64,000 nucleotides of DNA, from the NCBI GenBank assembly GCA_037349105.1, contig JAYJMM010000041.1, forward strand, positions 3,472,001 to 3,536,000, in the 5' to 3' direction. The stretch's first letter is position 1. The number at the start of each line of letters is the position of its first letter. The stretch comes from Limnomonas spitsbergensis (lineage: Eukaryota > Chlorophyta > Chlorophyceae > Chlamydomonadales). The translations under genes were made by a program, and so were the position numbers. The notes beneath the pieces were generated by a model, which ran no database searches, was not told where the DNA came from, and was given only the letters and a program-made list of their open reading frames with translations. Shown here in pieces: positions 1 through 12,344 of this stretch.

Positions 1-3000
1 ATCCCTACCATTAAAATAAGCCTACACTGTCAAGTTGCTGCAGCCACCTGGAAGACCCTGCGCCCTAATCCCTACCATTAAAATAAGCCTACACCGTCAA
101 GTTGATGCACCCACCTGGGAGACCCTGCGCCCTAATCCCTACCATTAAAATAAGCCTACACCGTCAAGTTGATGCACCCACCTGGGAGACCCTGCGCCCT
201 AATCCCTACCATTAAAATAAGCCTACACCGTCAAGTTGCTGCAGCCGCCTGGAAGGCCCTGCGCCCTAATCCCTACCATTAAAGTAAGCCTACACTGTCA
301 AGTTGATGCAGCCACCTGGGAGACCCTGCGCCCTAATCCCTACCATTAAAGTAAGCCTACACTGTCAAGTTGATGCAGCCACCTGGGAGACCCTGCGCCC
401 TAATCCCTACCATTAAAATAAGCCTACACCGTCAAGTTGATGCAGCCACCTGGAAGACCCTGCGCCCTAATCCCTACCATTAGAATAAGCCTACACTGTC
501 AAGTTGATGCAGCCACCTGGAAGACCCTGCGCCCTAATCCCTACCATTAAAATAAGCCTACACCGTCAAGTTGATGCACCCACCTGGAAGACCCTGCGCC
601 CTAATCCCTACCATTAAAATAAGCCTACACCGTCAAGTTGATGCACCCACCTGGAAGACCCTGCGCCCTAATCCCTACCATTAAAATAAGCCTACACCGT
701 CAAGTTGATGCAGCCACCTGGGAGACCCTGCGCCCTAATCCCTACCATTAAAATAAGCCTACACCGTCAAGTTGATGCACCCACCTGGAAGACCCTGCGC
801 CCTAATCCCTACCATTAAAGTAAGCCTACACTGTCAAGTTGATGCAGCCACCTGGGAGACCCTGCGCCCTAATCCCTACCATTAAAGTAAGCCTACACTG
901 TCAAGTTGATGCAGCCACCTGGGAGACCCTGCGCCCTAATCCCTACCATTAAAATAAGCCTACACCGTCAAGTTGATGCAGCCACCTGGAAGACCCTGCG
1001 CCCTAATCCCTACCATTAGAATAAGCCTACACCGTCAAGTTGATGCAGCCACCTGGAAGACCCTGCGCCCTAATCCCTACCATTAAAATAAGCCTACACC
1101 GTCAAGTTGATGCACCCACCTGGAAGACCCTGCGCCCTAATCCCTACCATTAAAATAAGCCTACACCGTCAAGTTGATGCACCCACCTGGAAGACCCTGC
1201 GCCCTAATCCCTACCATTAAAATAAGCCTACACCGTCAAGTTGATGCACCCACCTGGAAGACCCTGCGCCCTAATCCCTACCATTAAAATAAGCCTACAC
1301 CGTCAAGTTGATGCACCCACCTGGAAGACCCTGCGCCCTAATCCCTACCATTAAAATAAGCCTACACCGTCAAGTTGATGCACCCACCTGGAAGACCATG
1401 CGCCCTAATCCCTACCATTAAAATAAGCCTACACCGTCAAGTTGCTGCAGCCACCTGGAAGACCCTGCGCCCTAATCCCTACCATTAAAATAAGCCTACA
1501 CCGTCAAGTTGATGCAGCCACCTGGAAGACCCTGCGCCCTAATCCCTACCATTAAAATAAGCCTACACCGTCAAGTTGATGCAGCCACCTGGAAGACCCT
1601 GCGCCCTAATCCCTACCATTAGAATAAGCCTACACTGTCAAGTTGATGCAGCCACCTGGAAGACCCTGCGCCCTAATCCCTACCATTAAAATAAGCCTAC
1701 ACCGTCAAGTTGATGCAGCCCCCTGGAAGACCCTGCGCCCTAATCCCTACCATTAAAATAAGCCTACACCGTCAAGTTGATGCACCCACCTGGAAGACCC
1801 TGCGCCCTAATCCCTACCATTAAAATAAGCCTACACCGTCAAGTTGATGCAGCCCCCTGGGAGACCCTGCGCCCTAATCCCTACCATTAAAATAAGCCTA
1901 CACCGTCAAGTTGATGCACCCACCTGGAAGACCCTGCGCCCTAATCCCTACCATTAAAATAAGCCTACACCGTCAAGTTGATGCACCCACCTGGAAGACC
2001 ATGCGCCCTAATCCCTACCATTAAAATAAGCCTACACCGTCAAGTTGCTGCAGCCACCTGGAAGACCCTGCGCCCTAATCCCTACCATTAAAATAAGCCT
2101 ACACCGTCAAGTTGATGCAGCCACCTGGAAGACCCTGCGCCCTAATCCCTACCATTAAAATAAGCCTACACCGTCAAGTTGATGCAGCCACCTGGAAGAC
2201 CCTGCGCCCTAATCCCTACCATTAAAATAAGCCTACACTGTCAAGTTGATGCAGCCACCTGGAAGACCCTGCGCCCTAATCCCTACCATTAAAATAAGCC
2301 TACACCGTCAAGTTGATGCAGCCCCCTGGAAGACCCTGCGCCCTAATCCCTACCATTAAAATAAGCCTACACCGTCAAGTTGATGCACCCACCTGGAAGA
2401 CCCTGCGCCCTAATCCCTACCATTAAAATAAGCCTACACCGTCAAGTTGATGCAGCCCCCTGGGAGACCCTGCGCCCTAATCCCTACCATTAAAATAAGC
2501 CTACACCGTCAAGTTGATGCAGCCACCTGGAAGACCCTGCGCCCTAATCCCTACCATTAAAATAAGCCTACACCGTCAAGTTGATGCACCCACCTGGGAG
2601 ACCCTGCGCCCTAATCCCTACCATTAAAATAAGCCTACACCGTCAAGTTGCTGCAGCCACCTGGAAGACCCTGCGCCCTAATCCCTACCATTAAAGTAAG
2701 CCTACACCGTCAAGTTGATGCAGCCACCTGGGAGACCCTGCGCCCTAATCCCTACCATTAAAATAAGCCTACACCGTCAAGTTGATGCAGCCACCTGGAA
2801 GACCCTGCGCCCTAATCCCTACCATTAGAATAAGCCTACACTGTCAAGTTGATGCAGCCACCTGGAAGACCCTGCGCCCTAATCCCTACCATTAAAATAA
2901 GCCTACACCGTCAAGTTGATGCACCCACCTGGAAGACCCTGCGCCCTAATCCCTACCATTAAAATAAGCCTACACCGTCAAGTTGATGCACCCACCTGGA

Positions 3001-5226
3001 AGACCCTGCGCCCTAATCCCTACCATTAAAATAAGCCTACACCGTCAAGTTGATGCACCCACCTGGAAGACCCTGCGCCCTAATCCCTACCATTAAAATA
3101 AGCCTACACCGTCAAGTTGATGCACCCACCTGGAAGACCCTGCGCCCTAATCCCTACCATTAAAATAAGCCTACACCGTCAAGTTGATGCACCCACCTGG
3201 AAGACCCTGCGCCCTAATCCCTACCATTAAAATAAGCCTACACTGTCAAGTTGATGCAGCCACCTGGAAGACCCTGCGCCCTAATCCCTAACATTAAAAT
3301 AAGCCTACACCGTCAAGTTGATGCAGCCACCTGGAAGACCCTGCGCCCTAATCCCTACCATTAAAATAAGCCTACACTGTCAAGTTGATGCAGCCCCCTG
3401 GGAGACCCTGCGCCCTAATCCCTACGATTAAAATAAGCCTACACCGTCAAGTTGATGCAGCCACCTGGAAGACCCTGCGCCCTAATCCCTACCATTAAAA
3501 TAAGCCTACACCGTCAAGTTGATGCACCCACCTGGAAGACCCTGCGCCCTAATCCCTACCATAAAAATAAGCCTACACCGTCAAGTTGATGCACCCACCT
3601 GGAAGACCCTGCGCCCTAATCCCTACCATTAAAATAAGCCTACACCGTCAAGTTGATGCACCCACCTGGAAGACCCTGCGCCCTAATCCCTACCATTAAA
3701 ATAAGCCTACACCGTCAAGTTGCTGCAGCCACCTGGAAGACCCTGCGCCCTAATCCCTACCATTAAAATAAGCCTACACCGTCAAGTTGATGCAGCCACC
3801 TGGAAGACCCTGCGCCCTAATCCCTACCATTAAAATAAGCCTACACCGTCAAGTTGATGCACCCACCTGGAAGACCCTGCGCCCTAATCCCTACCATTAA
3901 AATAAGCCTACACTGTCAAGTTGATGCAGCCCCCTGGGAGACCCTGCGCCCTAATCCCTACCATTAAAATAAGCCTACACCGTCAAGTTGATGCAGCCAC
4001 CTGGAAGACCCTGCGCCCTAATCCCTACCATTAAAATAAGCCTACACCGTCAAGTTGATGCACCCACCTGGAAGACCCTGCGCCCTAATCCCTACCATTA
4101 AAATAAGCCTACACCGTCAAGTTGATGCACCCACCTGGAAGACCCTGCGCCCTAATCCCTACCATTAAAATAAGCCTACACCGTCAAGTTGATGCACCCA
4201 CCTGGGAGACCCTGCGCCCTAATCCCTACCATTAAAATAAGCCTACACTGTCAAGTTGCTGCAGCCACCTGGAAGACCCTGCGCCCTAATCCCTACCATT
4301 AAAATAAGCCTACACCGTCAAGTTGATGCAGCCCCCTGGGAGACCCTGCGCCCTAATCCCTACCATTAAAATAAGCCTACACCGTCAAGTTGATGCACCC
4401 ACCTGGGAGACCCTGCGCCCTAATCCCTACCATTAAAATAAGCCTACACCGTCAAGTTGCTGCAGCCACCTGGAAGACCCTGCGCCCTAATCCCTACCAT
4501 TAAAGTAAGCCTACACCGTCAAGTTGATGCAGCCCCCTGGGAGACCCTGCGCCCTAATCCCTACCATTAAAATAAGCCTACACCGTCAAGTTGCTGCAGC
4601 CACCTGGGAGACCCTGCGCCCTAATCCCTACCATTAAAATAAGCCTACACCGTCAAGTTGCTGCAGCCACCTGGAAGACCCTGCGCCCTAATCCCTACCA
4701 TTAAAATAAGCCTACACCGTCAAGTTGATGCAGCCCCCTGGAAGACCCTGCGCCCTAATCCCTACCATTAAAATAAGCCTACACTGTCAAGTTGATGCAG
4801 CCACCTGGGAGACCCTGCGCCCTAATCCCTACCATTAAAATAAGCCTACACCGTCAAGTTGATGCACCCACCTGGAAGACCCTGCGCCCTGATCCCTACC
4901 ATTAAAATAAGCCTACACCGTCAAGTTGATGCAGCCACCTGGAAGACCCTGCGCCCTAATCCCTACCATTAAAATAAGCCTACACCGTCAAGTTGATGCA
5001 CCCACCTGGAAGACCCTGCGCCCTAATCCCTACCATTAGAATAAGCCCACACTGTCAAGTTGATGCAGCCACCTGGAAGACCCTGCGCCCTAATCCCTAC
5101 CATTAAAATAAGCCTACACCGTCAAGTTGCTGCAGCCACCTGGGAGACCCTGCGCCCTAATCCCTACCATTAAAATAAGCCTACACCGTCAAGTTGATGC
5201 ACCCACCTGGAAGACCCTGCGCCCTA
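1..5226. repeat. 67-bp satellite array, 78 units
   Basis: Tandem satellite with a 67-bp unit starting ATCCCTACCATTAAA and ending GACCCTGCGCCCTA. Unit starts fall at 1+67n up to 5160, so 78 whole units occur without a net insertion or deletion, and the array runs off the left edge. Each unit joint carries a telomere-like CCCTAATCCCTA. Variable sites include TTAAAA/TTAAAG/TTAGAA, ACTGTC/ACCGTC, TTGATGCACCC/TTGATGCAGCC/TTGCTGCAGCC and GGAAG/GGGAG. Their order shows higher-order blocks (see findings). No open frame of note occurs inside. Likely a subtelomeric or heterochromatic satellite. Confidence 0.97.
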
Positions 5227-5454
5227 GACCTTAAACCATACGGTCATAATAATCACTAACCCTTAGGTGGCTGCACCCACCTGAAAGAACCTCAGCCCTA
5301 AACCCTACACCCTAAGAAGGACCCTAGACCCACAAAGTATATTGCGCTGCACGCACCTGGAAGACGTCAGCCAGACTTGAGGGCTGTTTGGCAGCAGCAG
5401 CGCCAGCGTCAGAAAAACCATGCTGTATTGCTTCTGTACAATGCATGAGTCAGG
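5227..5454. other. satellite edge with degenerate telomere-like sequence
   Basis: The array stops abruptly at 5226. The next bases still hold pieces of the unit (GGTGGCTGCACCCACCTG near 5266, CTGCACGCACCTGGAAGAC near 5347) and telomere-like CCCTAAACCCTACACCCTAAG. This looks like diverged satellite rather than unique DNA. No gene is visible. Confidence 0.6.
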
Positions 5455-5740
5455 GTTTATGGTTTGGCGCTTAGGGTTTAGGGTTAAGTTCACACTGTAA
5501 CACTCCTGCATATCCCATCTGATGGGGTTAAGGGTTTGGGATTCAGCATTTGGCGTTCAGCATATAGGGCTCAGGGGTAAGTTCACGATGCAATACTCCT
5601 GCATATCCCATCTAAAGGGGTTTAGGATTTGGGATTCAGCATTTGGCGTTTAGCATGTAGGGTTCAGGGTTAAGTTCACACTGTATGCATTGCTTCTGCA
5701 CATCCCGATTGAAAGGGTTCAGAGTTTGGAGATGAGTGTG
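5455..5740. repeat. 93-bp tandem repeat, about 3 copies
   Basis: GTTCAC recurs at 5488, 5581 and 5674, an exact 93-bp spacing. Each copy carries an ACTCCTGCATATCCC-like core and GGGTTTAGGGTTAAG-like telomeric motifs in the TTTAGGG orientation, opposite to that of the 67-bp array. Confidence 0.8.
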
Positions 5741-6282
5741 GAGCGTGTAGGATCCAATGTCGCCTCTGCCTACACCATATGAAAGGGCAGCTGAAAGACG
5801 AAGTCATAAAAGCATACGGCATGCATGCAAAGAAAAACCTAGCTTAGTAATTGCTTACTTATTGCTTAGTTCAGAGATAATGGGGGAAACCTAGGTCCCC
5901 TAAAATAGCTGACCCCCCTCCGGCCTCATCCCTGAAAACTGATTGCCACCTTACTCCGCAACCTAAACCCTTCACACCCTCCCATACTCCACCCTGGTCC
6001 CTTGTACATCACTTGCCACCATCCGCAACGTGCTGACTCAGCTCCTAACAACGTCATGCATTCACCCTCAACCCTAATCCTCACCCTTAACCCTAACCTC
6101 GACCCTTACCTCAACCCTGAATCCTTTGCTCAACTGCCAACCCTAAGCTCATCCCCTGCCCATCACCCTAGACCCTAAACTCAACCCATCACCCTAATCC
6201 CTTGACCTGAAACAAAACCCTAGGACCTGTCTACGATCAATTTTTGTGCGAAGCAGGTGAAACCCAAGGGCAAATGAATGAA
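5741..6282. other. degenerate CCCTAA-rich sequence, no gene seen
   Basis: Between about 6050 and 6225 the plus strand is full of imperfect CCCTAA/CCCTGA/CCTCAACCC words, consistent with a decayed interstitial telomeric block. 5741-6050 shows nothing I recognise. Confidence 0.5.
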
Positions 6283-6322
6283 TATATATATATCTATATA
6301 TACCGTACACCGTATATATATT
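6283..6322. repeat. AT-rich microsatellite / imperfect palindrome
   Basis: An (AT)n run followed by an imperfect mirror around CCGTACACCGTATATA. A simple repeat. Confidence 0.7.
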
Positions 6323-6424
6323 TAATTTGGCCCAAACCCTAGTCTCCACCTGCAATCATGTAGTACGCAACATACGTGGATCCAAAGAGTGCGATGAACA
6401 CGAAAACACGCATGTGTCTGAAGG

Positions 6425-6830
6425 GAAGGGGGGCAGCAGGGCAATGAGTTACCCAGTTGGGGGGGCTTGGTTGAAGTGTGGACAGAGCGACAGCAGAGCA
6501 GTCGATCGCCCAGTTGGGGGATATTCGTATAAGTGTGGATATAGGTAAAGCAGGACAGTGAATCACCCAGCCAAACCCTTAACCGAGTGAGCGGAGCTTG
6601 TTGCAATGTGGGTAGAGGGGCAGCAGAGAATTCGGTCACCCAGCGAGGGGAGCTTGGTGAAATGTGGATGAAGGGGCATGAGGGCTGTGAATCAACCAGA
6701 GAGGGTAGGTGGTGGAAGTGTGGATAGAGGGACAGCAGGGCAGCGAATTACCCAAAGAGGGGAGCTTGGTCGAAACGTGAATATAGGGGCAGCAGTGCAG
6801 TGAATCACTAGGTCAAAGTGGGTGGAGATC
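6425..6830. repeat. about 59-bp G-rich minisatellite
   Basis: Diverged units of about 57-60 bp share GGGCAGCAG, a GTGAATCACCCAG-like core and GAAGTGTGGAT. About seven copies. Short open frames on both strands follow the repeat and are not taken as genes. Confidence 0.8.
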
Positions 6831-7079
6831 AACAAGACAGGACGAGAGCTGCACCTGCCAAGGGTGGTCTAGGCTATGAATGGAAAAGTGCAGCATACGG
6901 GAGGAACCATCTGCACAGGGTCACTTGGATTCAGTGTAATTTGGGCAATTAATTGTTTGGCACTGGAGGCAAAGGGGTGAATCTTAGACGTGGCGAGTGG
7001 AGCAATCTTTGCAGGCGGGCACAGGGGGTTTCCCTCCCATGCATGGGAGGTACAGAAACAATGGAGCGGAAAGCAGAGG

Positions 7080-8280
7080 GTGTGTTTAAAATTGTGAACC
7101 GGGGCAGCAGAGGGAGTGTTTGAGATTGTGATTTGGGACAGCAGAAGGGCTGTTTGAAATTGTGATCCGGGGCAGCAGAGGGAGTGTTTGAGATGGTGAT
7201 TTGGGACAGCAGAAGGGCTGTTTGAAATTGTGATCCGGGGCAGCAGAGGGAGTGTTTGAAATTGTGATGTGGGCAGCAGAAGGGCTGTTTGAAATTGTGA
7301 TCCGGGGCAGCAGAGGGAGTGTTTCAGATGGTGATTTGGGACAGCAGAAGGGCTGTTTAAAATTGTGATCCGGGGCAGCAGAGGGAGTGTTTGAGATGGT
7401 GATGTGGGCAGCAGAAGGGCTGTTTGAAATTGTGATCCGGGGCAGCAGAGGGAGTGTTTGAGATGGTGATGTGGGCAGCAGAAGGGCTGTTTGAAATTGT
7501 GATCCGGGGCAGCAGAGGGAGTGTTTGAAATTGTGATGTGGGCAGTATAAGGGCTGTTTGAAATTGTGATCCGGGGCAGCAGAGGGAGTGTTTGAGATGG
7601 TGATTTGGGACAGCAGAAGGGCTGTTTAAAATTGTGATCCGGGGCAGCAGAGGGAGTGTTTGAAATTGTGATGTGAGCAGCAGAAGGTCTGTTTAAAATT
7701 GTGATCCGGGGCAGTAGAGGGGGTGTTTGAAATTGTGATGTGGGCAGCAGAAGGGCTGTTTGAAATTGTGATCCGGGGCAGTAGAGGGGGTGTTTGAAAT
7801 TGTGATCCGGGGCAGTAGAGGGGGTGTTTGATATTGTGATCCGGGGCAGTAGAGGGAATGTTTGAAATTGAGATCCGGGACAGCAGAAAGGTTGTTTGAA
7901 ATCGTGAACCGGAGCAGTGGAGGGGGTGTTTGAAATTGTGATCCGGGAAATCAGAGGGGGTGTTAGAATTGTGACCTGGGACATTAGAGAGGTGTTTGAA
8001 ATTGTGATCCGGGAAATCAGAGGGGGGGGTTAAAATTGAGATATGGGACAACAGAAGGAGTGTTTGAAATTGTGATCCGGGACATCAGAGGGGCTGTTTA
8101 ATCTTGTGATCTGGGAAATTAAAAGGGTGCTTAAAATTGTCATCTGGGACATGAGGGGGGGCGTATACGATTGTGATCCGGGACATTAGAGGGGATGTTT
8201 TTATTGTGAACAGGGTCTACGGAGGGAGTGTTAAAATTGTGATCTGGGACAGCAGTGGGGATAATTAAAATCGTGATCTG
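7080..8280. repeat. 34-bp minisatellite, about 35 copies
   Basis: The unit is about 34 bp (33-35), built as GTTTGAAATTGTGATCCGG plus GGCAGCAGAGGGAGT. Two variants, CCGGGGCAGCAGAGGGAGT and TTGGGACAGCAGAAGGGCT, often alternate. The right end (from about 7950) is more diverged, with internal gaps. The minus strand is open for 371 codons (6869-7984) because the unit lacks stops in that direction; I read this as a repeat artefact, not a gene. Confidence 0.9.
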
Positions 8281-8690
8281 GTTCTGGACATTCATTGCTC
8301 AAGCGTCTCTACGTATCAACCTTAGAGAGGGCCAGTTATGGGTGTGGAAACTGCATACGGTAGACGGTAGTACGGTTCAAAAGTCATACAGCAGGGTGGC
8401 GCTGATTTCAATCTGCTTGTTTTGAGTCTAAGAAGCTGCCGTTTCGGATCGGCATTGCTTCCTCTGGGTATCATAGTCATCAGATTCATGAACACATAAA
8501 TTTCACGAGTTCTCAACCCGGGCAGTAGGCATGTGTTGGAGTAATGATTCGGGGATAAGAATTCACAAAAGTTATGTGCTGATCTCTGTTGCTGATTCCC
8601 TATACCGGTTGATCTTGAGCAAAGGGATAGATCCCAATAGGGTCTGGATTCTGGACCCCCCTGCCTTATGTTTTGGTGCTCCAGCCACAA
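8281..8690. other. no recognisable feature
   Basis: Unique-looking sequence. A 122-codon minus-strand frame (8322-8690) has no recognisable motif and no clear splice context. I see nothing else. Confidence 0.3.
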
Positions 8691-8830
8691 TTTAGCTGTG
8701 TAATGGCCTGCAACCAGTGTCGGCTCTAACTAGGGGGGTATAACCAGCCCTGCTGCTTAGGTCAATGGCCGCATGCCGACCCAGATTTGGTACCAACCAA
8801 TCCAGTGGCGGCCGCCCAGCAAAGGGGCAA
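8690..8830 (+). mobile_element. SINE-like repeat family A, copy
   Basis: Shares the family core CCCTGCTGCTTAGG...ATGGCCGCATGCCGACCCAGATTTGGTACC with copies elsewhere in the window (23945, 28790, 30110, 31495, 34090, 52505, 58140, 62540 on plus; 10060, 57180, 60835 on minus). The AGGTTTGGNCCC-like block resembles a degraded Pol III B box. The ends are uncertain. Confidence 0.5.
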
Positions 8831-8994
8831 AGGTGGTATTGTGCGCACTGGAATGAAGAGCCCCGAATAAAAGCTTCAAGGCAACAGCATGATGCGGACC
8901 AGCAGCTGACTGAGGCATAGGGCGGAAAGTCCAGAGGGTGAATGCTCCTACAACTCAGTTGCAACAACAGGTTGCAACAACAGGTTGCAACAGC

Positions 8995-9660
8995 TTATCT
9001 CTCACAAAACTTTACATGGACAGAAACCGGAAGCACGCGCACTCAAAACTGACCTAACCCAACCTAATTCCATAGCTTACTGCAGCTCCCTCTGCTTCTC
9101 TTGTTCGCGCTGCCTAGCACTTTTGCAAGAGACTATTAAGCGCTACTGCAACAACTGGCCTCACCTGAAGATGGGTAGGAGCTGAGCTAACTCACACACA
9201 CGCGCAGGACTGAGCTACCTCAACCTTTACTTCCTAGCTTACTTCAGCATCCTCTGTACTTATTATGTTCGCACTTCTCGGCTTATTCACACAAGGCTAT
9301 TGGCCGCAGCAGCTGGACAAACGGTCCCACCCGAACATGGGCAGGAATACAAAGCACATGCAGAACTGAGCTACCTCGACCTTTTTTGTCGAACTGACTT
9401 CAGCCTCCCCTGTTCTTCTCTTGTTCGCATAACTTGAGTAACTTGACTCTTCCACAAAGGGCTGTTGGACACGGCAGCTACACAACAGGCCTCACCCGAA
9501 CATGGGCAGGAACACAAAGCACACGCAGAACTGAGCTACCTCAACCGTCTTTTTCTGACTGACATCTACTTCCCCTGTTCTTCTTTTATCCGTATTACTT
9601 GAGTTCACACTGGCATCAAATGGCATCACCTGAACATGGGCAGGAACACAAAGCAGGTGG
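8995..9660. repeat. about 165-bp tandem repeat, 4 copies
   Basis: The segment CACCCGAACATGGGCAGGAA recurs near 9163, 9330, 9493 and 9628. Each is preceded by CTACTTCCCCTGTTCTTC-like sequence and followed by ACAAAGCA...ACTGAGCTACCTCAACC. Spacings are roughly 167, 163 and 135 bp, so the last unit is shortened. No coding signal. Confidence 0.75.
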
Positions 9661-10059
9661 CAATCGCTCCGGAGAGCAACGCAAAGTCCCGCTTGTTCCA
9701 GAACCGGGCGTCCACCGGCTGCATGAGGTGGGGGCAAGCACGGGAATACAGGTCAAAAGAGCCAAAGAGGTGCCGGTATCCTATACAAATATTAAACAGC
9801 GGGACAAGACAAAGGTATTTTAAACAACAATATGTACAATAAACAGCCGGAATAAACAGGTAAAGGAAGTATCAGCATTACATACCAGTGTGCTCAAGTG
9901 TCAGGTGACAGGGGGTACCTGTATTAGATAACAGGATTCAACAACAGGACGCGCCAAACAGGTGAAAGGAAGCACCAGTATAAGATCTCAGCACGTTCAA
10001 AAAGTGTGGTGGCAGGAAAAACAGGTGTGGCAGGATGGCATTGTTCCAGGAACTGTCTT

Positions 10060-10215
10060 CCATATGGGCTACATAAGGGCTGCACTGAGCCAATGGGGAC
10101 AAAACTCGACCGGCCGGGCGGCCAACATGGACTGAGCGGATGGGGAAGAAATTGACCGGCCTACAGCCAGCCGCCCAAGCAGGAGGGCTTGCTTGCCGCA
10201 CCAGGACGCATCAGC
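10060..10215 (-). mobile_element. SINE-like repeat family A, minus-strand copy
   Basis: Read on the minus strand it gives CCTCCTGCTTGGGCGGCTGG, then CTGTAGGCCGGTCAA and TTCCCCATCCGCTCAGT, in the same order as the family core at 23945 and 31495. A second partial copy (GGCCGCCCGGCCGGTCGAG, then TTGTCCCCATTGGCTCAGT) follows directly, so two units may be tandem. Confidence 0.5.
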
Positions 10216-10499
10216 CACAGGTCGTGATGGTCAGGTAAGGAGGCGCTAGGCCACTCGGAAATCTGGCGCCGAAAGTCTTGAGTGGCTTAGCGTTTTCTTA
10301 CTTTCACACGTGATGTACCTGACTTGTAGCTGACGCGCCCTAGGTAAAAAAATTCCTGCGTACCTGGACGTGGTACAGATTTGAGGCTGCCGAGATGATC
10401 TGCGCACATGCCAACCCCATAAGCTCCGTTACGTTCACCGCACGCATGAAATGGGCGGCCCACCTGCGACAAAGGGTTCACACTTTGGTTCCATGAAGG

Positions 10500-10870
10500 T
10501 GTGCAGGACTGCAAGGGACCTAGAGGGGCATCTCAAGGGGGATAACAAGGGATAAATCAAGGGGAGGTCGAGGGAGTAGAGGGGGAAATTTGGGGAAACT
10601 CTAGGGGAAGGTTGAGGGGATGACAAGGGCTAACTTAAGGGGAACATTGGGAGTTGAGGGGAAACGTCTAGGAAAGTGAAGGGGAACTCCAGGGAGAGTT
10701 CAGGGAAATTAAGGGGAAGTCGGGGGGTACTCAAGGCAAAGGTTGAGGGGAAATCCAAGTAGAACTTTGAGGGGTAGCTCATGAGGGAAATTGATAGCAA
10801 ACTCGAGGGGTGAATCAGGGGGAAATTGAGGGGAAGTTCAAGGTGAATTTTGAGGGGTAACTTAATGAGG
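10500..10870. repeat. purine-rich minisatellite
   Basis: Diverged short units of about 12 and 24 bp such as TTGAGGGGAAA and TCAAGGGGAAC. Strong purine bias on the plus strand. Open frames on the minus strand (rich in Leu/Pro/Ser) are repeat-derived. Confidence 0.7.
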
Positions 10871-11250
10871 AACTGAAAGCTTTCAGTCAGGTTGTCAAAT
10901 CTGGGTGGGTTACTTGGTTCACTGCACGCACGTTGTTTGCCGCCCACCAGTGACAAAGGGTTCACATGTGTGGTACACCAGGGTCTACAGCGATGGCAAG
11001 TTAGGGTTACAGTTGCAGGCTGGGCAACGCGTGTTCACCGCACGCATGAACTGCGCCGCCCATCCATAAGGGGTTACGGTTCATGGTTCATAGTTTATGG
11101 TTTAGGGTTCCTGTTTCATGGCTTATGTTTCCTGTTTGATGGTTTCACACACTTTGATCCCGTCGTTTCGTGGATGACGGAGTGGTACTGGGTGACATGG
11201 TTGCGGGTGATGGTGCCAGGGGCAAACCAGGTGCCTGCCTTGACCTGCAA
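10871..11250. other. no gene; short degenerate telomere-like run
   Basis: 11070-11150 contains GGTTTATGGTTTAGGGTTCC and related TTTAGGG-like words. A short phrase (TTCACCGCACGCATGAA near 11034) also occurs near 10435, so the area contains a diverged duplication. No gene recognised. Confidence 0.4.
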
Positions 11251-11960
11251 GGACGCAAGGGAAATCATACATATGACACACTTTACACATGTTGCACAAA
11301 CAATGTTCAGTTGTAGGGTTGGCTACTGGTTTCCATGCGCTTTGTACGCAAGCGCATGAAAGCAAGTAACCAACCGTGCAACCAGCTGCCCGCCTTGCCC
11401 CGCTTGTAAGCAAGTAGCAAACAAGGAGAGCATTGATTGTGACACACATGCCCTAGTGTGAACAGAAAGAAAATACAACCCAGGTGCCGGCTTTCATCAA
11501 TGTGCACAGAGTCAAATTGCATGCAAGAAAGGCATCAGTGACACATGTTACACAAGCGTGAACACAAACAAAGTGGTTACCAGGATTACCAGGTGGTGAA
11601 TGTCTCTGACCTGCACAGATGCAAGTTGTAAACAAGGGGAAATACGTGTGGTACATGTTTCTACACTAGTGTTAGCACAAGCAATATCCATACCGCGTGG
11701 CGGCCTTAACCTGCACAGAGCCGAGGCGGAAAAAAGGAAGCACTAGTGACACATGTTCCTCTTGTTACACTTACATGCATGGAAGCAATGGTGCACAAGG
11801 AAAGCATCGGTTTACGGGCGCATGTCCCATGCATCAAATGTGATGCTCTGTTGGACTGTAAAATCTTCACAACAAACTTCACTGGTGTAAAAAGTTACTC
11901 TGGTTTCAGAAAAGTGCATGGCAGCTAGTTGCAAACCCTGAAACTAGGCAGTCATGGCCT
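11250..11960. repeat. diverged long-unit repeat with GTGACACATGTTACAC motif
   Basis: Phrases of the type GTGACACATG(TTACAC), GCAAGTAGCAAACAAGG and ATGTTGCACAAACAATG recur at 11270-11310, 11400-11450, 11535-11580, 11625-11690 and 11745-11800, suggesting a strongly diverged repeat of roughly 110-160 bp. I see no gene. Confidence 0.45.
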
Positions 11961-12344
11961 TCGCCAGCATAGAAACGAGGTCCTGCAAATGCAAAACGTT
12001 GTTGGGGACACATCATTTCACATCATCGGCACTGATCTTGGTGTTGTGAATGTCCGACGCCTGGAGTCTAGGACAGCACTAGTGTGCAAGCAAGGAAGCA
12101 AAGAGGGATTCAGTTGAGGAGGAGCGGAAGCCAGGGGGGCCAAGTGCCGAATGTACCGCTCGGAGCAATCAACCACTGCTGAGAGTCCTTCAGGGCCCCG
12201 ACGTCAGCAAAGCCTCACCAACGCACAGGCGGTACGAGGTCTTGGCCTCTTTCAAATTCTTAAAGCCATAGGCTTTCCTGACTTAAAAGTCTGCTTCAAA
12301 CCTTAGTACAAAAAGCGAACCTCAGGCTCAATGTCAAGCCTAGT

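Noticed and set aside
1..5226. CRISPR array
   Set aside because: Units are contiguous without unique spacers, the unit is 67 bp, and the context is eukaryotic.
6869..7984. 371-codon minus-strand open frame
   Set aside because: It follows the 34-bp minisatellite, whose length is not a multiple of three, so the product cycles through all frames of a stop-free repeat. No start or splice context.
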